From Oerskovia paurometabola (lineage in GTDB: Bacteria > Actinomycetota > Actinomycetes > Actinomycetales > Cellulomonadaceae), in the NCBI RefSeq assembly GCF_016907365.1, contig NZ_JAFBBV010000001.1, positions 930,001-994,000 of the forward strand: DNA of 64,000 nucleotides, in the 5' to 3' direction. Under the pieces are notes generated by a model that was not told where the DNA came from, did not search any database, and saw only the letters and a list, made by a program, of their open reading frames with translations. Positions 54,483 through 63,962 of the stretch are shown one piece after another. Numbering within the stretch: position 1 is the stretch's first letter; every line of letters begins with the position of its first letter. The translations under genes were made by a program, and so were the position numbers.

Positions 54483-55256
54483 TCAGCTCCAGCGCTGGAC
54501 CGCGAGCGGCGCGGCCTCCGCGAGCTCACGGACCACGGGGTGCTCGCTCTCCGCGAGGACCTGCTGCAGCGGACCGGACTCGACGAACTCGCCGTCGACC
54601 AGCAGGTGCGCCGACGACGTCATGCGGTGCACGAGCTCGAGGTCGTGCGACACCAGGAGCACGCCCGTGCCGAGCCGCGTGGCCGTCTCCTTGACCCGCC
54701 CGGCGATCTCGCCGCGCATGGTCGGGTCGAGCGCCGTGAGCGGCTCGTCGAGGAGCAGCACGTCGGGTCGCGTCGCGAGCGCACGGGCCATGGCCACGCG
54801 CTGACGCTCGCCGCCCGACAGCGTGCGCAGCGGGCGGTCCGCGTAGCGGTGCTCGAGGGCGACGAGGTCCAGGAGGTCCTCGATCGACTGCCCCGAGGGG
54901 CGCCCGCCCTTGCGTGCGTCGGTGAGCCCCGACTTGAGCACGTGCGTCACGGTGCTCGCGGGGTCGATGCCCGGCAGGCCGTCCTGCGACACGCGTCGCA
55001 CCGCGGCCTTGAACGTCTTCTTGTCGCGCCGTCCGAGGCGCGTCACGGTCCGTCCGCCCCACGTCACGGCCCCGCTCGAGGGCTTGACCTCGCCCAGCAG
55101 CGCGCTCACGAGCGTCGACTTCCCGACGCCCGACGGGCCGACGATCCCCACGGGCTCCTGCCCCGCCGCGAGCTCGATCGAGACGCCGCGCAGGACGTCC
55201 TCGCCGCCGTGCCCGGCCCAGAGGTCGCGCGCCTGCAGGATGTGGGTGGTCGTCAT
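54483..55256 (-). CDS. orphan ABC-transporter ATPase (oligopeptide-type)
   Basis: A 257-residue ABC ATPase. Walker A GPSGVGKST is at 40-48, the signature LSGGERQRV near 144-152, Walker B VLLLDEPL near 163-170, and the H-loop SHD near 200. Sequence style resembles the DppF/OppF oligopeptide importer ATPases. No permease or binding-protein gene adjoins it, so it is either an orphan working with a distant permease, or a non-transport ABC protein. GGAAGGA before ATG 55256 supports the start. It lies 168 bases downstream of the ROK gene on the same strand. Confidence 0.85.
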   Translation of the reverse strand: MTTTHILQARDLWAGHGGEDVLRGVSIELAAGQEPVGIVGPSGVGKSTLVSALLGEVKPSSGAVTWGGRTVTRLGRRDKKTFKAAVRRVSQDGLPGIDPASTVTHVLKSGLTDARKGGRPSGQSIEDLLDLVALEHRYADRPLRTLSGGERQRVAMARALATRPDVLLLDEPLTALDPTMRGEIAGRVKETATRLGTGVLLVSHDLELVHRMTSSAHLLVDGEFVESGPLQQVLAESEHPVVRELAEAAPLAVQRWS

Positions 55257-55365
55257 GCCCGGTCCTTCCGAGGGTGGGTCAACCAGATCAGGGGCGTGGG
55301 TGTCCCCGGTGGTCCAACGAACGACGGTACCCGCGTTCTCCCGGTGGACGGTGCGTCGCGGGTCA

Positions 55366-55384
55366 CACCGGCCACCGGCCGGTG
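55366..55384 (-). terminator. short hairpin after the ROK gene
   Basis: CACCGGCC and GGCCGGTG (8 pairs, 3-base loop) lie just downstream of the ROK stop in the transcribed direction. It may be a weak terminator. Confidence 0.4.
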
Positions 55385-55424
55385 CGCGCCCGGTGCGCGC
55401 CCGCGACGCCTCGAGGTGACCGGG

Positions 55425-56684
55425 TCAGTCGCTCGTCGTCCACGCCGACGGCGCCGCGACCACGTCCCGCAGCACGGTGCGTGCGCCGCCGATCATGGCC
55501 GCGTGCCCCGCGACGAGCGCGGGCCTCAGGTCGAGCTCGGTCCAGGGCGACGCGAGGACGCGGGTCGTGAGCTCGGTCGTCAGGGCCTCGCGCAGGTAGG
55601 GCAGCAGGTCGGTGTAGATGCCGCCCAGCAGCACGGTCTCGATGTCGACGAGGTTGACGAAGTTCGCGAGCGCGCGCCCCAGCGCGGTCCCGGCCGAGGT
55701 CGCGGCCTCGCGGGCCGACGGCGTGCCCTCCGCGAGAGCCTCGAGGAACGTCTCGACGGGCGCGTCGACGGGGATGCCGGCCGCGCGCAGCATGGCGTCC
55801 TTGCCGGCGTACTGCTCGAGGCAGCCCGTGGCGCCGCACAGGCAGCGCGGCCCGTGCGGGTCGACCACGACGTGCCCGATCTCGCCGCTCCAGCCCCGGT
55901 TCCCGAGGAAGAGCTCGCGGTCGATCACGATCGCGGAGCCGATGCCCACCTCGCCCGAGACGTAGAGGAACGACGACGGCACGGGGGGAGCGGCGTCGTC
56001 GGGCCTGTGGTCCTGCGCACCCGCGACGAGCTGCGCGAGGCCTGCGAGGTTGGCCTCGTTGGCGATCTCGACGGGCAGGCGGTCGGGCAGGCCGAGCAGG
56101 GGCAGGGGCAGGAACGAGGACCAGCCGAGGTTGGGGGCGACCTGGAGGCGGCCCGCGCGGGCGTCGACCAGGCCGGGCAGCGCGAGGCGCGCGCCCGCGA
56201 CCTGCATGTCCTGGGCCTCGACGTCCTCGACGAGGCGGCGGGCGAGCGCGCCCAGGCGTCCGAGGACCTCGGCCGGGTCGCTGCCGTGCAGGTCGCCCGG
56301 CACGACCTCCTGCGCGACGACCTGCCCCGTGAGGTCGAGGACGGTGCCGCCCAGGTAGTCGACGTTGACCTCGAGGCCCAGCCCGACGATGGTGCGCTCG
56401 GCGGGCGTGAGGGGGACGGCGGGGCGTCCGGCGCGCAGCGGGGTCACGGGCGGGAGCTCGCGCACGAGGCGGGCCTCGATGAGCTGGTCGACGAGTACGG
56501 ACACCGTGGCGCGCGTGAGCCCGGTGGCGGCGGCGATGTCGGCGCGCGAGCGGGGGCGTGGCGCGTCGAAGAGCGCCTGGGAGACCAGGGCGAGGTTGTA
56601 CTCGCGCAGGGTGTGCTGGCGGGCGGCCGTGGGGCGCGCCCGGGTGGGCGTCCTGACGCCGGTCGAGGACTCGTCGCGGTTCAC
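55425..56684 (-). CDS. xylR: ROK-family repressor, likely XylR
   Basis: A 419-residue regulator. A winged helix at ~25-90 (SRADIAAATGLTRATVSVLVDQLIEARLV split for length) is followed by a ROK sugar-kinase-like domain that binds the effector. The ROK zinc-site cysteines are in the CLCGATGCLEQY segment (~277-288). It is divergent from xylA, so xylose is the likely effector. GTG 56684 has TAAGGT six bases upstream (complement of 56691-56696), consistent with a leaderless mRNA; this hexamer overlaps the -35 region of the xylA promoter, which would couple the two promoters. Confidence 0.87.
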   Translation of the reverse strand: MNRDESSTGVRTPTRARPTAARQHTLREYNLALVSQALFDAPRPRSRADIAAATGLTRATVSVLVDQLIEARLVRELPPVTPLRAGRPAVPLTPAERTIVGLGLEVNVDYLGGTVLDLTGQVVAQEVVPGDLHGSDPAEVLGRLGALARRLVEDVEAQDMQVAGARLALPGLVDARAGRLQVAPNLGWSSFLPLPLLGLPDRLPVEIANEANLAGLAQLVAGAQDHRPDDAAPPVPSSFLYVSGEVGIGSAIVIDRELFLGNRGWSGEIGHVVVDPHGPRCLCGATGCLEQYAGKDAMLRAAGIPVDAPVETFLEALAEGTPSAREAATSAGTALGRALANFVNLVDIETVLLGGIYTDLLPYLREALTTELTTRVLASPWTELDLRPALVAGHAAMIGGARTVLRDVVAAPSAWTTSD

Positions 56685-56687
56685 GTC

Positions 56688-56716
56688 TTGACCTTACCGA
56701 CAGGACCGCATAAGTT
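56688..56716 (+). promoter_or_regulatory. sigma-70-type promoter of xylAB
   Basis: TTGACC, 17 bases, TAAGTT: a near-consensus housekeeping promoter, with start of transcription expected near 56723. The AT-rich stretch directly downstream (56713-56730) is a likely site for the ROK repressor, but I could not define a clean dyad. Confidence 0.7.
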
Positions 56717-56781
56717 CATCCATACAACAAATGACGGCCTGCTCGATGACTGAGCCGGCCCATCTCGACGAGGAGACTGTC

Positions 56782-57963
56782 GTGGCTGACGCGATCGACC
56801 AGAACATCAACTTTTCCTTCGGCCTGTGGACCGTGGGCTGGACCGGCCAGGACCAGTTCGGCGGAGCCAGCCGCCCCCACCTCGACCCGGCCGAGTCCGT
56901 GCGCAAGCTCGCCGACCTGGGCGCGTGGGGCTTCACGTTCCACGACGACGACGTCGTGCCCTTCGGCTCCGACGACGCGACCCGCGAGCAGCTCCTCGGC
57001 GAGGTCAAGAAGGCCGCCGACGAGACCGGCCTGACCATCGAGATGGTCACGACCAACCTCTTCAGCCACCCCGTCTTCAAGGACGGCGGCCTCACCTCGA
57101 ACGACCGCGGCGTCCGCCGCTACGCGCTCCGCAAGGTGCTGCGCAACGTGGACCTCACCGCGTCTCTCGGCGCCAAGACGTTCGTCATGTGGGGCGGCCG
57201 CGAGGGCACCGAGTACGACGGCGCCAAGGACCTCCACTCCGCGCACGAGCGCTACGCCGAGGGCCTCGACCTCACGGCCGCGTACATCAAGGACCAGGGC
57301 TACGACATCAAGATCGCGCTCGAGCCCAAGCCCAACGAGCCCCGCGGCGACATCTTCCTCCCGACCATCGGGCACGCCCTCGCGCTCATCGCGAAGCTCG
57401 AGCACGGCGACATCGTGGGCCTCAACCCCGAGACGGGCCACGAGCAGATGGCGGGCCTGAACTACACGCACGGCCTCGCGCAGGCGCTGTGGGCCGGCAA
57501 GCTCTTCCACATCGACCTCAACGGCCAGCGGTCCATCAAGTTCGACCAGGACCTCGTGTTCGGCCACGGCGACCTGCTCTCCGCGTTCTTCACGGTCGAC
57601 CTCATCGAGAGCGGCTTCCCCAACGGCGGACCCCGCTACGAGGGCCCCCGCCACTTCGACTACAAGCCCTCGCGCACCGAGAACGAGGTCGGCGTCTGGG
57701 ACTCGGCCAAGGCCAACATGGAGACCTACTCGATGCTCGCGCGCAAGTCCGCCGAGTACCGGGCCGACCCCGAGGTCCAGGCCGCGTTCGAGCACGCGGG
57801 CGTGTTCGAGCTCGGCGAGAGCACCCTGGGTGCGGGCGAGACCGTCGCCGACCTGATCGCGGACCGCGGCGCCTACGAGGAGTTCGACGTCGAGGCCGCC
57901 GCCGAGCGCGACTTCGGCTTCGTGCGCCTCAACCAGCTCGCGCTCAAGCACCTGATCGGCTGA
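56782..57963 (+). CDS. xylA: xylose isomerase
   Basis: A 393-residue metal-dependent TIM-barrel enzyme that turns D-xylose into D-xylulose. His54 and Asp57 ([11 protein letters not shown]) form the ring-opening pair. Metal ligands are in LEPKP (around 180-184) and later His and Asp residues; the [14 protein letters not shown] segment carries more. Length fits the short actinobacterial class I type. The start is GTG 56782, with GGAG six bases upstream; the ATG at 56731 would add a poorly supported 17-residue extension. The stop overlaps the xylB ATG by one base (TGATG), so the genes are coupled. Confidence 0.97.
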   Translation: MADAIDQNINFSFGLWTVGWTGQDQFGGASRPHLDPAESVRKLADLGAWGFTFHDDDVVPFGSDDATREQLLGEVKKAADETGLTIEMVTTNLFSHPVFKDGGLTSNDRGVRRYALRKVLRNVDLTASLGAKTFVMWGGREGTEYDGAKDLHSAHERYAEGLDLTAAYIKDQGYDIKIALEPKPNEPRGDIFLPTIGHALALIAKLEHGDIVGLNPETGHEQMAGLNYTHGLAQALWAGKLFHIDLNGQRSIKFDQDLVFGHGDLLSAFFTVDLIESGFPNGGPRYEGPRHFDYKPSRTENEVGVWDSAKANMETYSMLARKSAEYRADPEVQAAFEHAGVFELGESTLGAGETVADLIADRGAYEEFDVEAAAERDFGFVRLNQLALKHLIG

Positions 57964-59459
57964 TGGGCGGCTCTCCCGGGTCGGCCGCCGGCGTCCTCGT
58001 CGCAGGGGTCGACTCGTCGACGCAGTCGTGCAAGGTCGTCGTCCGTGACGCGCGCACCGGGGCGCTGGTGCGCTCGGGCTCGGCGTCGCACCCCGACGGC
58101 ACCGAGGTCTCGCCCGACGCCTGGTGGGCCGCGTTCCGCACCGCGGCCGAGGTCGCGGGCGGGCTCGACGACGTCGCGGCCCTGGCCGTGGGCGGGCAGC
58201 AGCACGGCATGGTCGTGCTCGACGCCGACGGCGAGGTGATCCGTCCCGCGCTCCTGTGGAACGACACCCGCTCGGCCGGCGCCGCGCAGGACCTGGTCCG
58301 TGAGCTCGGCGCCGGGGACACCGGTGCCGGGGCCAAGGCGTGGGCCGAGGCCGTCGGGTCCGTGCCCGTCGCGTCGCTGACCGTGACGAAGCTGCGCTGG
58401 CTGCGCGACGCCGAGCCGCAGAACGCGGCACGGGTCGCGGCCGTCGCGCTCCCGCACGACTGGCTGACGTGGCGGATCGCCGGCTACGGCCCGCGGAGCG
58501 AGGGGCTCGAGCCCGACCTCGGCGCGCTCGTGACCGACCGCTCCGACGCGTCCGGGACGGGCTACTTCGACGCCTCGGCCGACGGCGGGCGCGGGGCCTA
58601 CCGCACCGACCTGCTCGAGCTCGCGCTCGGACGCTCGGACGTGGTGCTGCCCCGGGTCCTCGGCCCGGGGGAGGACGGCGGGGTGGCCTCGGCCACCGTC
58701 GCCGGTGCCGCGGTGAGCGACGGGGCCCTGATCGGCCCCGGCGCGGGGGACAACGCGGCCGCGGCCCTGGGCCTCGGCATGCGCGCGGGCGACGTCGCGG
58801 TCTCGATCGGGACCTCAGGCGTCGTCTCCGCGATCGCGACGTCCCCCACGGCCGACGCGAGCGGGCTCGTCAACGGCTTCGCCGACGCCACGGGCAACTA
58901 CCTGCTGCTCGGGGTGACCCTCAACGCGAGCCGCGTCCTCGACGCGACCGCGCGGGTCCTGGGCGTGGACCACGCGGGCCTGTCCCGGCTCGCGCTCCAG
59001 GCCCCGGCGGGCGCCGACGGCCTCGTGCTCGTCCCCTACCTCGAGGGCGAGCGCACGCCGAACCGGCCGGACGCGAGCGGCACCCTGCACGGCATGCGTC
59101 TCGCGACCATGACGCCCGCGCACCTCGCGCGGGCCGCCGTGGAGGGCATGCTGTGCGGCCTGGCCGACGGGCTCGACGCCCTGCGCGCGCAGGGCGTGCA
59201 GGTCGAGCGCCTCCAGCTCATCGGCGGCGGCGCGCAGTCCGAGGCGGTGCGGCGCATCGCACCGCAGGTCTTCGGCCTGCCCGTCACGGTCCCCGAGCCG
59301 GGCGAGTACGTGGCCGACGGCGCCGCTCGCCAGGCGGCGTGGGTGCTGTCGGGCGAGGCGGAGGCTTCCCGGTGGGAGACGTCGTCGAGCACGGGCTACG
59401 ACGCGGACCCCGAGCCCGGGATCCGCGCGGGGTACGCGGCGGTGCGCGACCTGACCTGA
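57963..59459 (+). CDS. xylB: xylulokinase
   Basis: A 498-residue FGGY-family kinase that phosphorylates D-xylulose to xylulose 5-phosphate for the pentose phosphate pathway. The phosphate loop [13 protein letters not shown] is at ~14-26 and GGQQHGMV (xylulokinase signature) at ~78-85. The catalytic Asp is probably in LLWNDTRS (~100); the adenosine-binding GTSGVVS loop and the C-terminal GGGAQS segment follow. It starts with an ATG overlapping the xylA stop by one base and ends at a strong hairpin, so xylA-xylB form a two-gene operon. Confidence 0.96.
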   Translation: MGGSPGSAAGVLVAGVDSSTQSCKVVVRDARTGALVRSGSASHPDGTEVSPDAWWAAFRTAAEVAGGLDDVAALAVGGQQHGMVVLDADGEVIRPALLWNDTRSAGAAQDLVRELGAGDTGAGAKAWAEAVGSVPVASLTVTKLRWLRDAEPQNAARVAAVALPHDWLTWRIAGYGPRSEGLEPDLGALVTDRSDASGTGYFDASADGGRGAYRTDLLELALGRSDVVLPRVLGPGEDGGVASATVAGAAVSDGALIGPGAGDNAAAALGLGMRAGDVAVSIGTSGVVSAIATSPTADASGLVNGFADATGNYLLLGVTLNASRVLDATARVLGVDHAGLSRLALQAPAGADGLVLVPYLEGERTPNRPDASGTLHGMRLATMTPAHLARAAVEGMLCGLADGLDALRAQGVQVERLQLIGGGAQSEAVRRIAPQVFGLPVTVPEPGEYVADGAARQAAWVLSGEAEASRWETSSSTGYDADPEPGIRAGYAAVRDLT

Positions 59460-59484
59460 GGTCGTCGTCGCTGGTGTCCTGACG

Positions 59485-59518
59485 AGGGGCCGCCGTTCCT
59501 GCGGGAACGGCGGCCCCT
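59485..59518. terminator. hairpin between xylB and the copper locus
   Basis: Perfect 15-base arms, AGGGGCCGCCGTTCC and its complement, flank the loop TGCG. It lies between convergent xylB and the YcnI-like gene and ends both transcripts. Confidence 0.85.
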
Positions 59519-59544
59519 TCGCGGTGCACGGCCCGACGTGCCGC

Positions 59545-60150
59545 TCAGGCGCGACGCCGGGCGAGGTACCAGGTGCCCGCGGCCGCCGCGGCGAGCGAGG
59601 CGGCCGCGACCGCCGCCAGGGTCTGCGCGAGGTTCGCGCCCGCAGGCCCGGAGGTCGCGCCGGGCCCACCCGGCGCGACCGGCTGCGGGGCGAGCGTCGC
59701 GGTGGTCGCCACGAAGCTCGGCGCGGGGTGCCCGCCCGCCGGGTCGGTGTCGACCCAGTCGTACGAGCCCTCGGTGCACGTCTGCGTCGTGGGGAACCAG
59801 AAGGCCTGCCCGGCGGTGCCCGTGACCCTGGCGACGAGCTCGAACCGGGCAGCGGTGCCGTCGGCGACCGGGGTCCCTTCCCAGCGGACCCCTCCCGGTT
59901 CCTGGGTCGACACCCATCCTTCCGGCTCGGCGGTCGAGACGGCCTCGACCCCTGCGGGGAGCGTGAGGTCGAGGCCCGTCGTCGGGGCGCCGTCGCACCC
60001 GTGCTCGAACGAGAACGTGAGCGTGGTGGTGCCGTCCCCGTTCGGCGTCGCGGTCTCCAGGAGGACGTGGGCCGCCGCGCCCTGCACGCCCGCCACGGTC
60101 AGCAGCGCGGCGAGACCGAGGGCCGCGGCTGCGCGAGAACGGCGCGTCAT
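59545..60150 (-). CDS. YcnI/DUF1775-like exported copper protein
   Basis: A 201-residue membrane-anchored exported protein. The signal peptide ends AAA before His28, so the mature protein would begin with histidine. A DUF1775-like beta-sandwich (~28-160) has cysteines in HGCDG and QTCTEG (possible disulphide) and a Trp in EGWVS. A Pro/Gly linker and a C-terminal membrane helix (~172-196) follow. The ATG overlaps the CopC-CopD stop by 4 bases, so it is translationally coupled. DUF1775 proteins such as YcnI bind Cu(II) through the N-terminal His. Confidence 0.8.
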   Translation of the reverse strand: MTRRSRAAAALGLAALLTVAGVQGAAAHVLLETATPNGDGTTTLTFSFEHGCDGAPTTGLDLTLPAGVEAVSTAEPEGWVSTQEPGGVRWEGTPVADGTAARFELVARVTGTAGQAFWFPTTQTCTEGSYDWVDTDPAGGHPAPSFVATTATLAPQPVAPGGPGATSGPAGANLAQTLAAVAAASLAAAAAGTWYLARRRA

Positions 60151-61832
60151 GGGGAGACCTCCACGGGAAGCGTGACGACCGGGTTCTCGTACTTCGAGGT
60201 GCGGACGCCGACCGTGACGTCCCACGCCCCGGCCATCGGCAGGTCGATCGAGGCCAGGTAGGTCCCGGTGCCGGTCCGTGTGACGGTGGGCGTGAAGGGG
60301 CCGATGCCCAGCTCGGGCTGCGTGAGCCCCACCTCGGGGAGCGCGACGGGGTCGAACGGGGCGCCGTCGGCGTCGAGCACGGTCAGCTCGAGCGAGTTGA
60401 TGCCGAGCGCGCCCGGCGTGACCCTGGCCTGGAGCGACCCGGACCCGAGGGGTTCGTCGAACTCCTGGGCGGGCGCAGTGCTCTGCGCCTCGACGGGGAC
60501 CCGGGTCCGCGCCTCGACCGGGCTCTGGGAGACGAGCACCCCGGTCACGACCAGCAGCACCGTCAGGACAGACGCCTCGGCAACGACCGTCCGGCGCAGA
60601 CGCAGACGGCCCTCGGGACCCTCCGCGACGTGCGGGACCAACCCGTACCGGTTCCACGCCGCGATCGCCACGAGGCTCAGCGCAAGGGCGACCTTGACCA
60701 GGAGCGTCCGGCCGTACCCGGTGGTCACCAGCGCGTCGAGCGAGCCGAGGATGCGCCAGGCCAGCAGCACGCCGCTCAGGGCGAGCGCGAGGACGAGCCA
60801 CGCGCCCACGGTCGAGAAGCGCAGGACCGTGCGCGCCGAGCGCTGGGCAGACGCCCCCGAGGAGCGCGCGAGCAGCAGGCACAGCCCCACGATCCCGCCG
60901 AACCACACGGACCCCGCGGCCACGTGCAGCACGTCGGCACCGAGGACGAGCCACGCCGGGCCGAACGTCCGGGTGTGCCCCACGACCGTCAGCGAGGTCG
61001 CGGCCAGCGCGGCAGTGCCGAGCGCGAGCGGGACGGGCCACCGCCGACGCGTCGCCCGGCCCGCCCGGGGGCAGAAGATGGTCGCGACGACCAGTCCCAC
61101 CAGGCCGAGGAGCGCGGCCAGGGCCGACTCGGACCCCAGGGCCGCGGTCCAGACCTCCGGCTCCAGGAGCGCTCCGGCCGCGCGGCCCGCCTGCCACACG
61201 GCCGTGACCGGTACCGAGACGAGCAGCCCCGCCCCGGCGAGGACCGCGAGCCCCCGGCGCGTGCGGTCGAGCCGACGCCGGAGCACGGGCATGGCCCCCG
61301 GGGTCGCGTCGAGCAGCAGGAGCTCGAAGACCACGAGGCCGGCCACCCCGAGCGTCCCGACGTAGACGAGCGCCTGGGACGCCCGCCGCAGCGTCGAGAC
61401 CGCCGCCGACGTCGAGGGCTCGGGGACCGCGGCGACGGTGTCGCTCGGTGCTCCGACCGAGAACGTGAACGCCCCCGCGACCGGGTGGGTGTCCCCGGAC
61501 GTGACGCGCCAGCTCACGACGTACGTGCCGTCGTCGAGCACAGCGGGCACCGCGATCTCCACGCGGGAGTCGACCGCCGTGGGCGTGACGGCCACGGCCG
61601 TCCCCGCGGCGTCGAGCAGCGCGACGCCGCCGGGCGGCACCTGTACGGGTTCGTTGAAAGTGAGGGTCAGCAGGGCGGGGGAGTCCTCGACGACGGAGCC
61701 GTCCCGAGGATCGCTGTCGACGATCACGGCGTGGGCCGCGGCCGGGGACGCTGACGCGAGCATCAGCACCACCCCGGCCACGGCCGACACCACGACCGCC
61801 GTCACCCCGCGCAGGACGCGGGCGACGTTCAT
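60147..61832 (-). CDS. CopC-CopD fusion, copper import/handling
   Basis: A 561-residue fusion. The signal peptide ends AAA before His34, which begins the mature CopC domain (~34-130). It has the Cu(II)-site residues His34, Asp114 and His116 (SGDTHPVAG). CopD follows as an eight-or-so-helix membrane domain (~160-430), then a C-terminal extracytoplasmic beta domain (~440-561) similar to YtkA/FixH-like modules. The protein should pass copper from outside across the membrane, perhaps for a cuproenzyme. It starts 8 bases after the YcnI gene and overlaps the YcnI-like gene by 4 bases. Confidence 0.88.
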   Translation of the reverse strand: MNVARVLRGVTAVVVSAVAGVVLMLASASPAAAHAVIVDSDPRDGSVVEDSPALLTLTFNEPVQVPPGGVALLDAAGTAVAVTPTAVDSRVEIAVPAVLDDGTYVVSWRVTSGDTHPVAGAFTFSVGAPSDTVAAVPEPSTSAAVSTLRRASQALVYVGTLGVAGLVVFELLLLDATPGAMPVLRRRLDRTRRGLAVLAGAGLLVSVPVTAVWQAGRAAGALLEPEVWTAALGSESALAALLGLVGLVVATIFCPRAGRATRRRWPVPLALGTAALAATSLTVVGHTRTFGPAWLVLGADVLHVAAGSVWFGGIVGLCLLLARSSGASAQRSARTVLRFSTVGAWLVLALALSGVLLAWRILGSLDALVTTGYGRTLLVKVALALSLVAIAAWNRYGLVPHVAEGPEGRLRLRRTVVAEASVLTVLLVVTGVLVSQSPVEARTRVPVEAQSTAPAQEFDEPLGSGSLQARVTPGALGINSLELTVLDADGAPFDPVALPEVGLTQPELGIGPFTPTVTRTGTGTYLASIDLPMAGAWDVTVGVRTSKYENPVVTLPVEVSP

Positions 61833-61840
61833 CGGTCGCG

Positions 61841-62581
61841 TCAGGCCTTGGGGCGACGGGCGAACGCGGCGCCGCCCAGGACGAGCCCCGCCGCACCGAG
61901 CACGAGCGCCACCCCGGACAGGACGAGGGGCAGCGACGACGGCTCGTCCGACGACCCGGCCGCGTCGGCCGTGTCGTCAGTGCCGTCGGCGCTCGCGGCC
62001 TCCGAGGCGGCCGCGTCGGAGACCGTCTCGACGTCCCCGTGCGCCTCCTCAGCCTCGGTGATCGTCAGGGTCGGGGCGGGGAGGTCGAGGTCGTGCGGGT
62101 CCTCGCCCTCGGCCGCGACCTGGACCCAGGCGGACTCGCCCTCCTGGCAGGTCTGGACGGTCGGGAAGACGAGGGTCTCGCCGACGGCGTCGGGGAGCTT
62201 GGTCGACAGGACGAGGGCGTCCCGGTACCCGTCGGGCAGCGGCGTCCTCGCGGTGTAGACGATCTCGCCGACGCGCTCGGTGAGCTGGCCGCCGTGACCG
62301 TCGTCGATCGGGGTCGCGAGGGTCACCATGACCTTCTCGACGTCCCAGCCGGGGTTGACCGTGGGGGTCACGCTCGTGATCGGCTCGGGGATCTGGATCG
62401 AGACCTTCGTCGTCGACGACTCGCCGCAGCCGTGCGGGACGCCGAACGTCAGGAGGGCGTAGGAGCCCGCGGTGGTCGTGTCGGGGTTGACCGACACGTG
62501 GGCGGACGCGCCGCTCGCGCCGAGCGCGAGGAGCAGGGTCGTCGCCGCGGCGACGGTGAGGAGCTTCGGTGAACGCTTCAT
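61841..62581 (-). CDS. ycnI: YcnI-family (DUF1775) copper-binding protein
   Basis: A 246-residue exported protein. The signal peptide ends ASA before His28, and the mature domain (~28-175) has the family residues FGVPHGCGESSTTKV, NPGWDVEK (Trp near the copper site) and TVQTCQEGE. A long acidic Ala/Asp/Ser linker (~190-215) leads to a C-terminal membrane helix (~218-240). DUF1775 proteins bind Cu(II) with the N-terminal His and act with YcnJ (CopCD-type). It lies 8 bases upstream of CopC-CopD, in the same order as Bacillus ycnIJ but reversed. Confidence 0.88.
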   Translation of the reverse strand: MKRSPKLLTVAAATTLLLALGASGASAHVSVNPDTTTAGSYALLTFGVPHGCGESSTTKVSIQIPEPITSVTPTVNPGWDVEKVMVTLATPIDDGHGGQLTERVGEIVYTARTPLPDGYRDALVLSTKLPDAVGETLVFPTVQTCQEGESAWVQVAAEGEDPHDLDLPAPTLTITEAEEAHGDVETVSDAAASEAASADGTDDTADAAGSSDEPSSLPLVLSGVALVLGAAGLVLGGAAFARRPKA

Positions 62582-62736
62582 GATCGGGGCACAGGCCTTC
62601 CGTGGTCGAACGCAGGGTCGCTCCCGCCGCGGGCACGCGGGCCCCGCGGTCGCTGGACGCGTGGGGGTGCGGCTCGACGACGTGTGCGCCGTCGAGGCGG
62701 CAGGGAGCGGGTCGCGGCAGGGAGCCGCGACCGAGG

Positions 62737-63291
62737 TCAAGGTGCTGCGTGGACCAGGACGGGAGGGGCGCGCCCCATGACCGCACCGCTGCCGGGGGCG
62801 GCGGGGGCGGGGGACGTCGAGGCGAGGACGAGGACGCCCCGCCCCCGGGCAGCGGGAGGACGCAGGAGGCGCGGGACCGAGCGCATGGTCAGCCATGACC
62901 ACAGGGCCCACAGCGCGCGGTCCGCGTGGGTCAGGAGCACCGAGACGACGAGCGTCGCGAGCACGTGCGCGGCGAGCATGGGCACGGGGTTCTCGGCGGA
63001 GTGCGCGTGCGCGGGCACCGGGGACGCCGCGAGGAGCGCGCACTGCTCGAACGTGTAGTGCAGGACGACCTGGCCCAGACCGAGCACGCCCAGCAGGAGC
63101 GGCAACGCCAGGCGGCGGCCCAGGATGCCGCGCAGCATCACGGCCGTGAGCATCACGAGGACCACGACCGGGACGGCTCCCGGTGCCGCGCCCCCGGCGA
63201 GGCGGTGCGAGACCAGGGACAGCCCGACGACCGCGGTGGCGAGCAACCCTGCTCGAACCCCGCGCAGCAGACCGACCGCCGGCGACAGCAC
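62737..63291 (-). CDS. membrane protein at the head of the second copper locus
   Basis: I do not recognise the family of this 184-residue protein. It has four or five hydrophobic helices (~5-27, 40-58, 62-83, 103-122, 125-135) and His-containing loops (VPAHAHSAENP), with a Cys in FEQCALL. A disordered C-terminal tail (~145-184) is rich in Ala, Pro and Arg. GTG 63291 has TACAGT six bases upstream (complement of 63298-63303). A 155-base gap separates it from ycnI on the same strand; a role in copper handling is inferred from location and the His/Cys residues only. Confidence 0.6.
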   Translation of the reverse strand: MLSPAVGLLRGVRAGLLATAVVGLSLVSHRLAGGAAPGAVPVVVLVMLTAVMLRGILGRRLALPLLLGVLGLGQVVLHYTFEQCALLAASPVPAHAHSAENPVPMLAAHVLATLVVSVLLTHADRALWALWSWLTMRSVPRLLRPPAARGRGVLVLASTSPAPAAPGSGAVMGRAPPVLVHAAP

Positions 63292-63410
63292 GCGACGACT
63301 GTAGCGGGCAGAGCGTCAGAAAAGGACCCCGTGTCCAGGAACGGCCATCTGCGTGCGCCTCTCCAGGCAGGGACCCGTCCGCAGACCGGACTTTCTGCCA
63401 GGATGCACGG

Positions 63411-63941
63411 ATGGTGCATCCCATCGACCTCATCCCTGTGGACGCGGAGGGCTTTGACGCCCTCGAACCGCCCGTTCCGGACGAGGCGTCCGAGTCGGCC
63501 GGTGCGGCGGGACCACATGCTGCTCGGGTCTTCCCTCTCCTCGTGGCCGGGGTCTTGCTGCTCGGCGCCTCATCGCTGCTGAGGCACCTCGGGCGCGTGC
63601 TCCAGGCGTCCGCGGTCGACCGTCTCGGGAGCGTCGACCTCTCGAGCTGGCAGTGGTCGGTCGGCGAGGGGGCGTTCGCGGCGCACGTCCTGTCCGTCGG
63701 GGCGGGAGCGGCGGTGCTGACCGTGGCGGTGCTTCGAGCGGCGCGCCTCGTGGACTCCTTGGCGCGGCCCGACGTCGCCGCATCAGCCCGGCCGGCTCGG
63801 GCCCGGTGGTTGGTCGTCGTGGTGGCCTGTGTGGTCGCTGTGGCTGTGATGGTGGCCGTGGCCTTCCCACCGGGCCGTGTGCCGAGTCAGGTGATCGTCC
63901 AGGACGTCCAGACCGGTCGGCTCTCGGTCCTCGACGGCTGA
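63411..63941 (+). CDS. two-helix membrane protein, unknown
   Basis: I do not recognise this 176-residue protein. After an acidic N-terminus (~1-35) it has transmembrane segments (~40-62, 85-112, 132-155) and a short polar C-terminus ending VQTGRLSVLDG. No known motif is seen. CAGGAT lies six bases before ATG 63411, as in the other leaderless-type starts. It is divergent from the copper locus (the 119-base gap shows no clear operator) and is followed by a strong hairpin terminator. Confidence 0.6.
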   Translation: MVHPIDLIPVDAEGFDALEPPVPDEASESAGAAGPHAARVFPLLVAGVLLLGASSLLRHLGRVLQASAVDRLGSVDLSSWQWSVGEGAFAAHVLSVGAGAAVLTVAVLRAARLVDSLARPDVAASARPARARWLVVVVACVVAVAVMVAVAFPPGRVPSQVIVQDVQTGRLSVLDG

Positions 63942-63962
63942 CCCGCTCCGGGCGCACGCACG

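Noticed and set aside
56731..56781. A longer xylose isomerase start at ATG 56731
   Set aside because: No ribosome-binding site precedes it; GTG 56782 has GGAG at good spacing and gives the family N-terminus.
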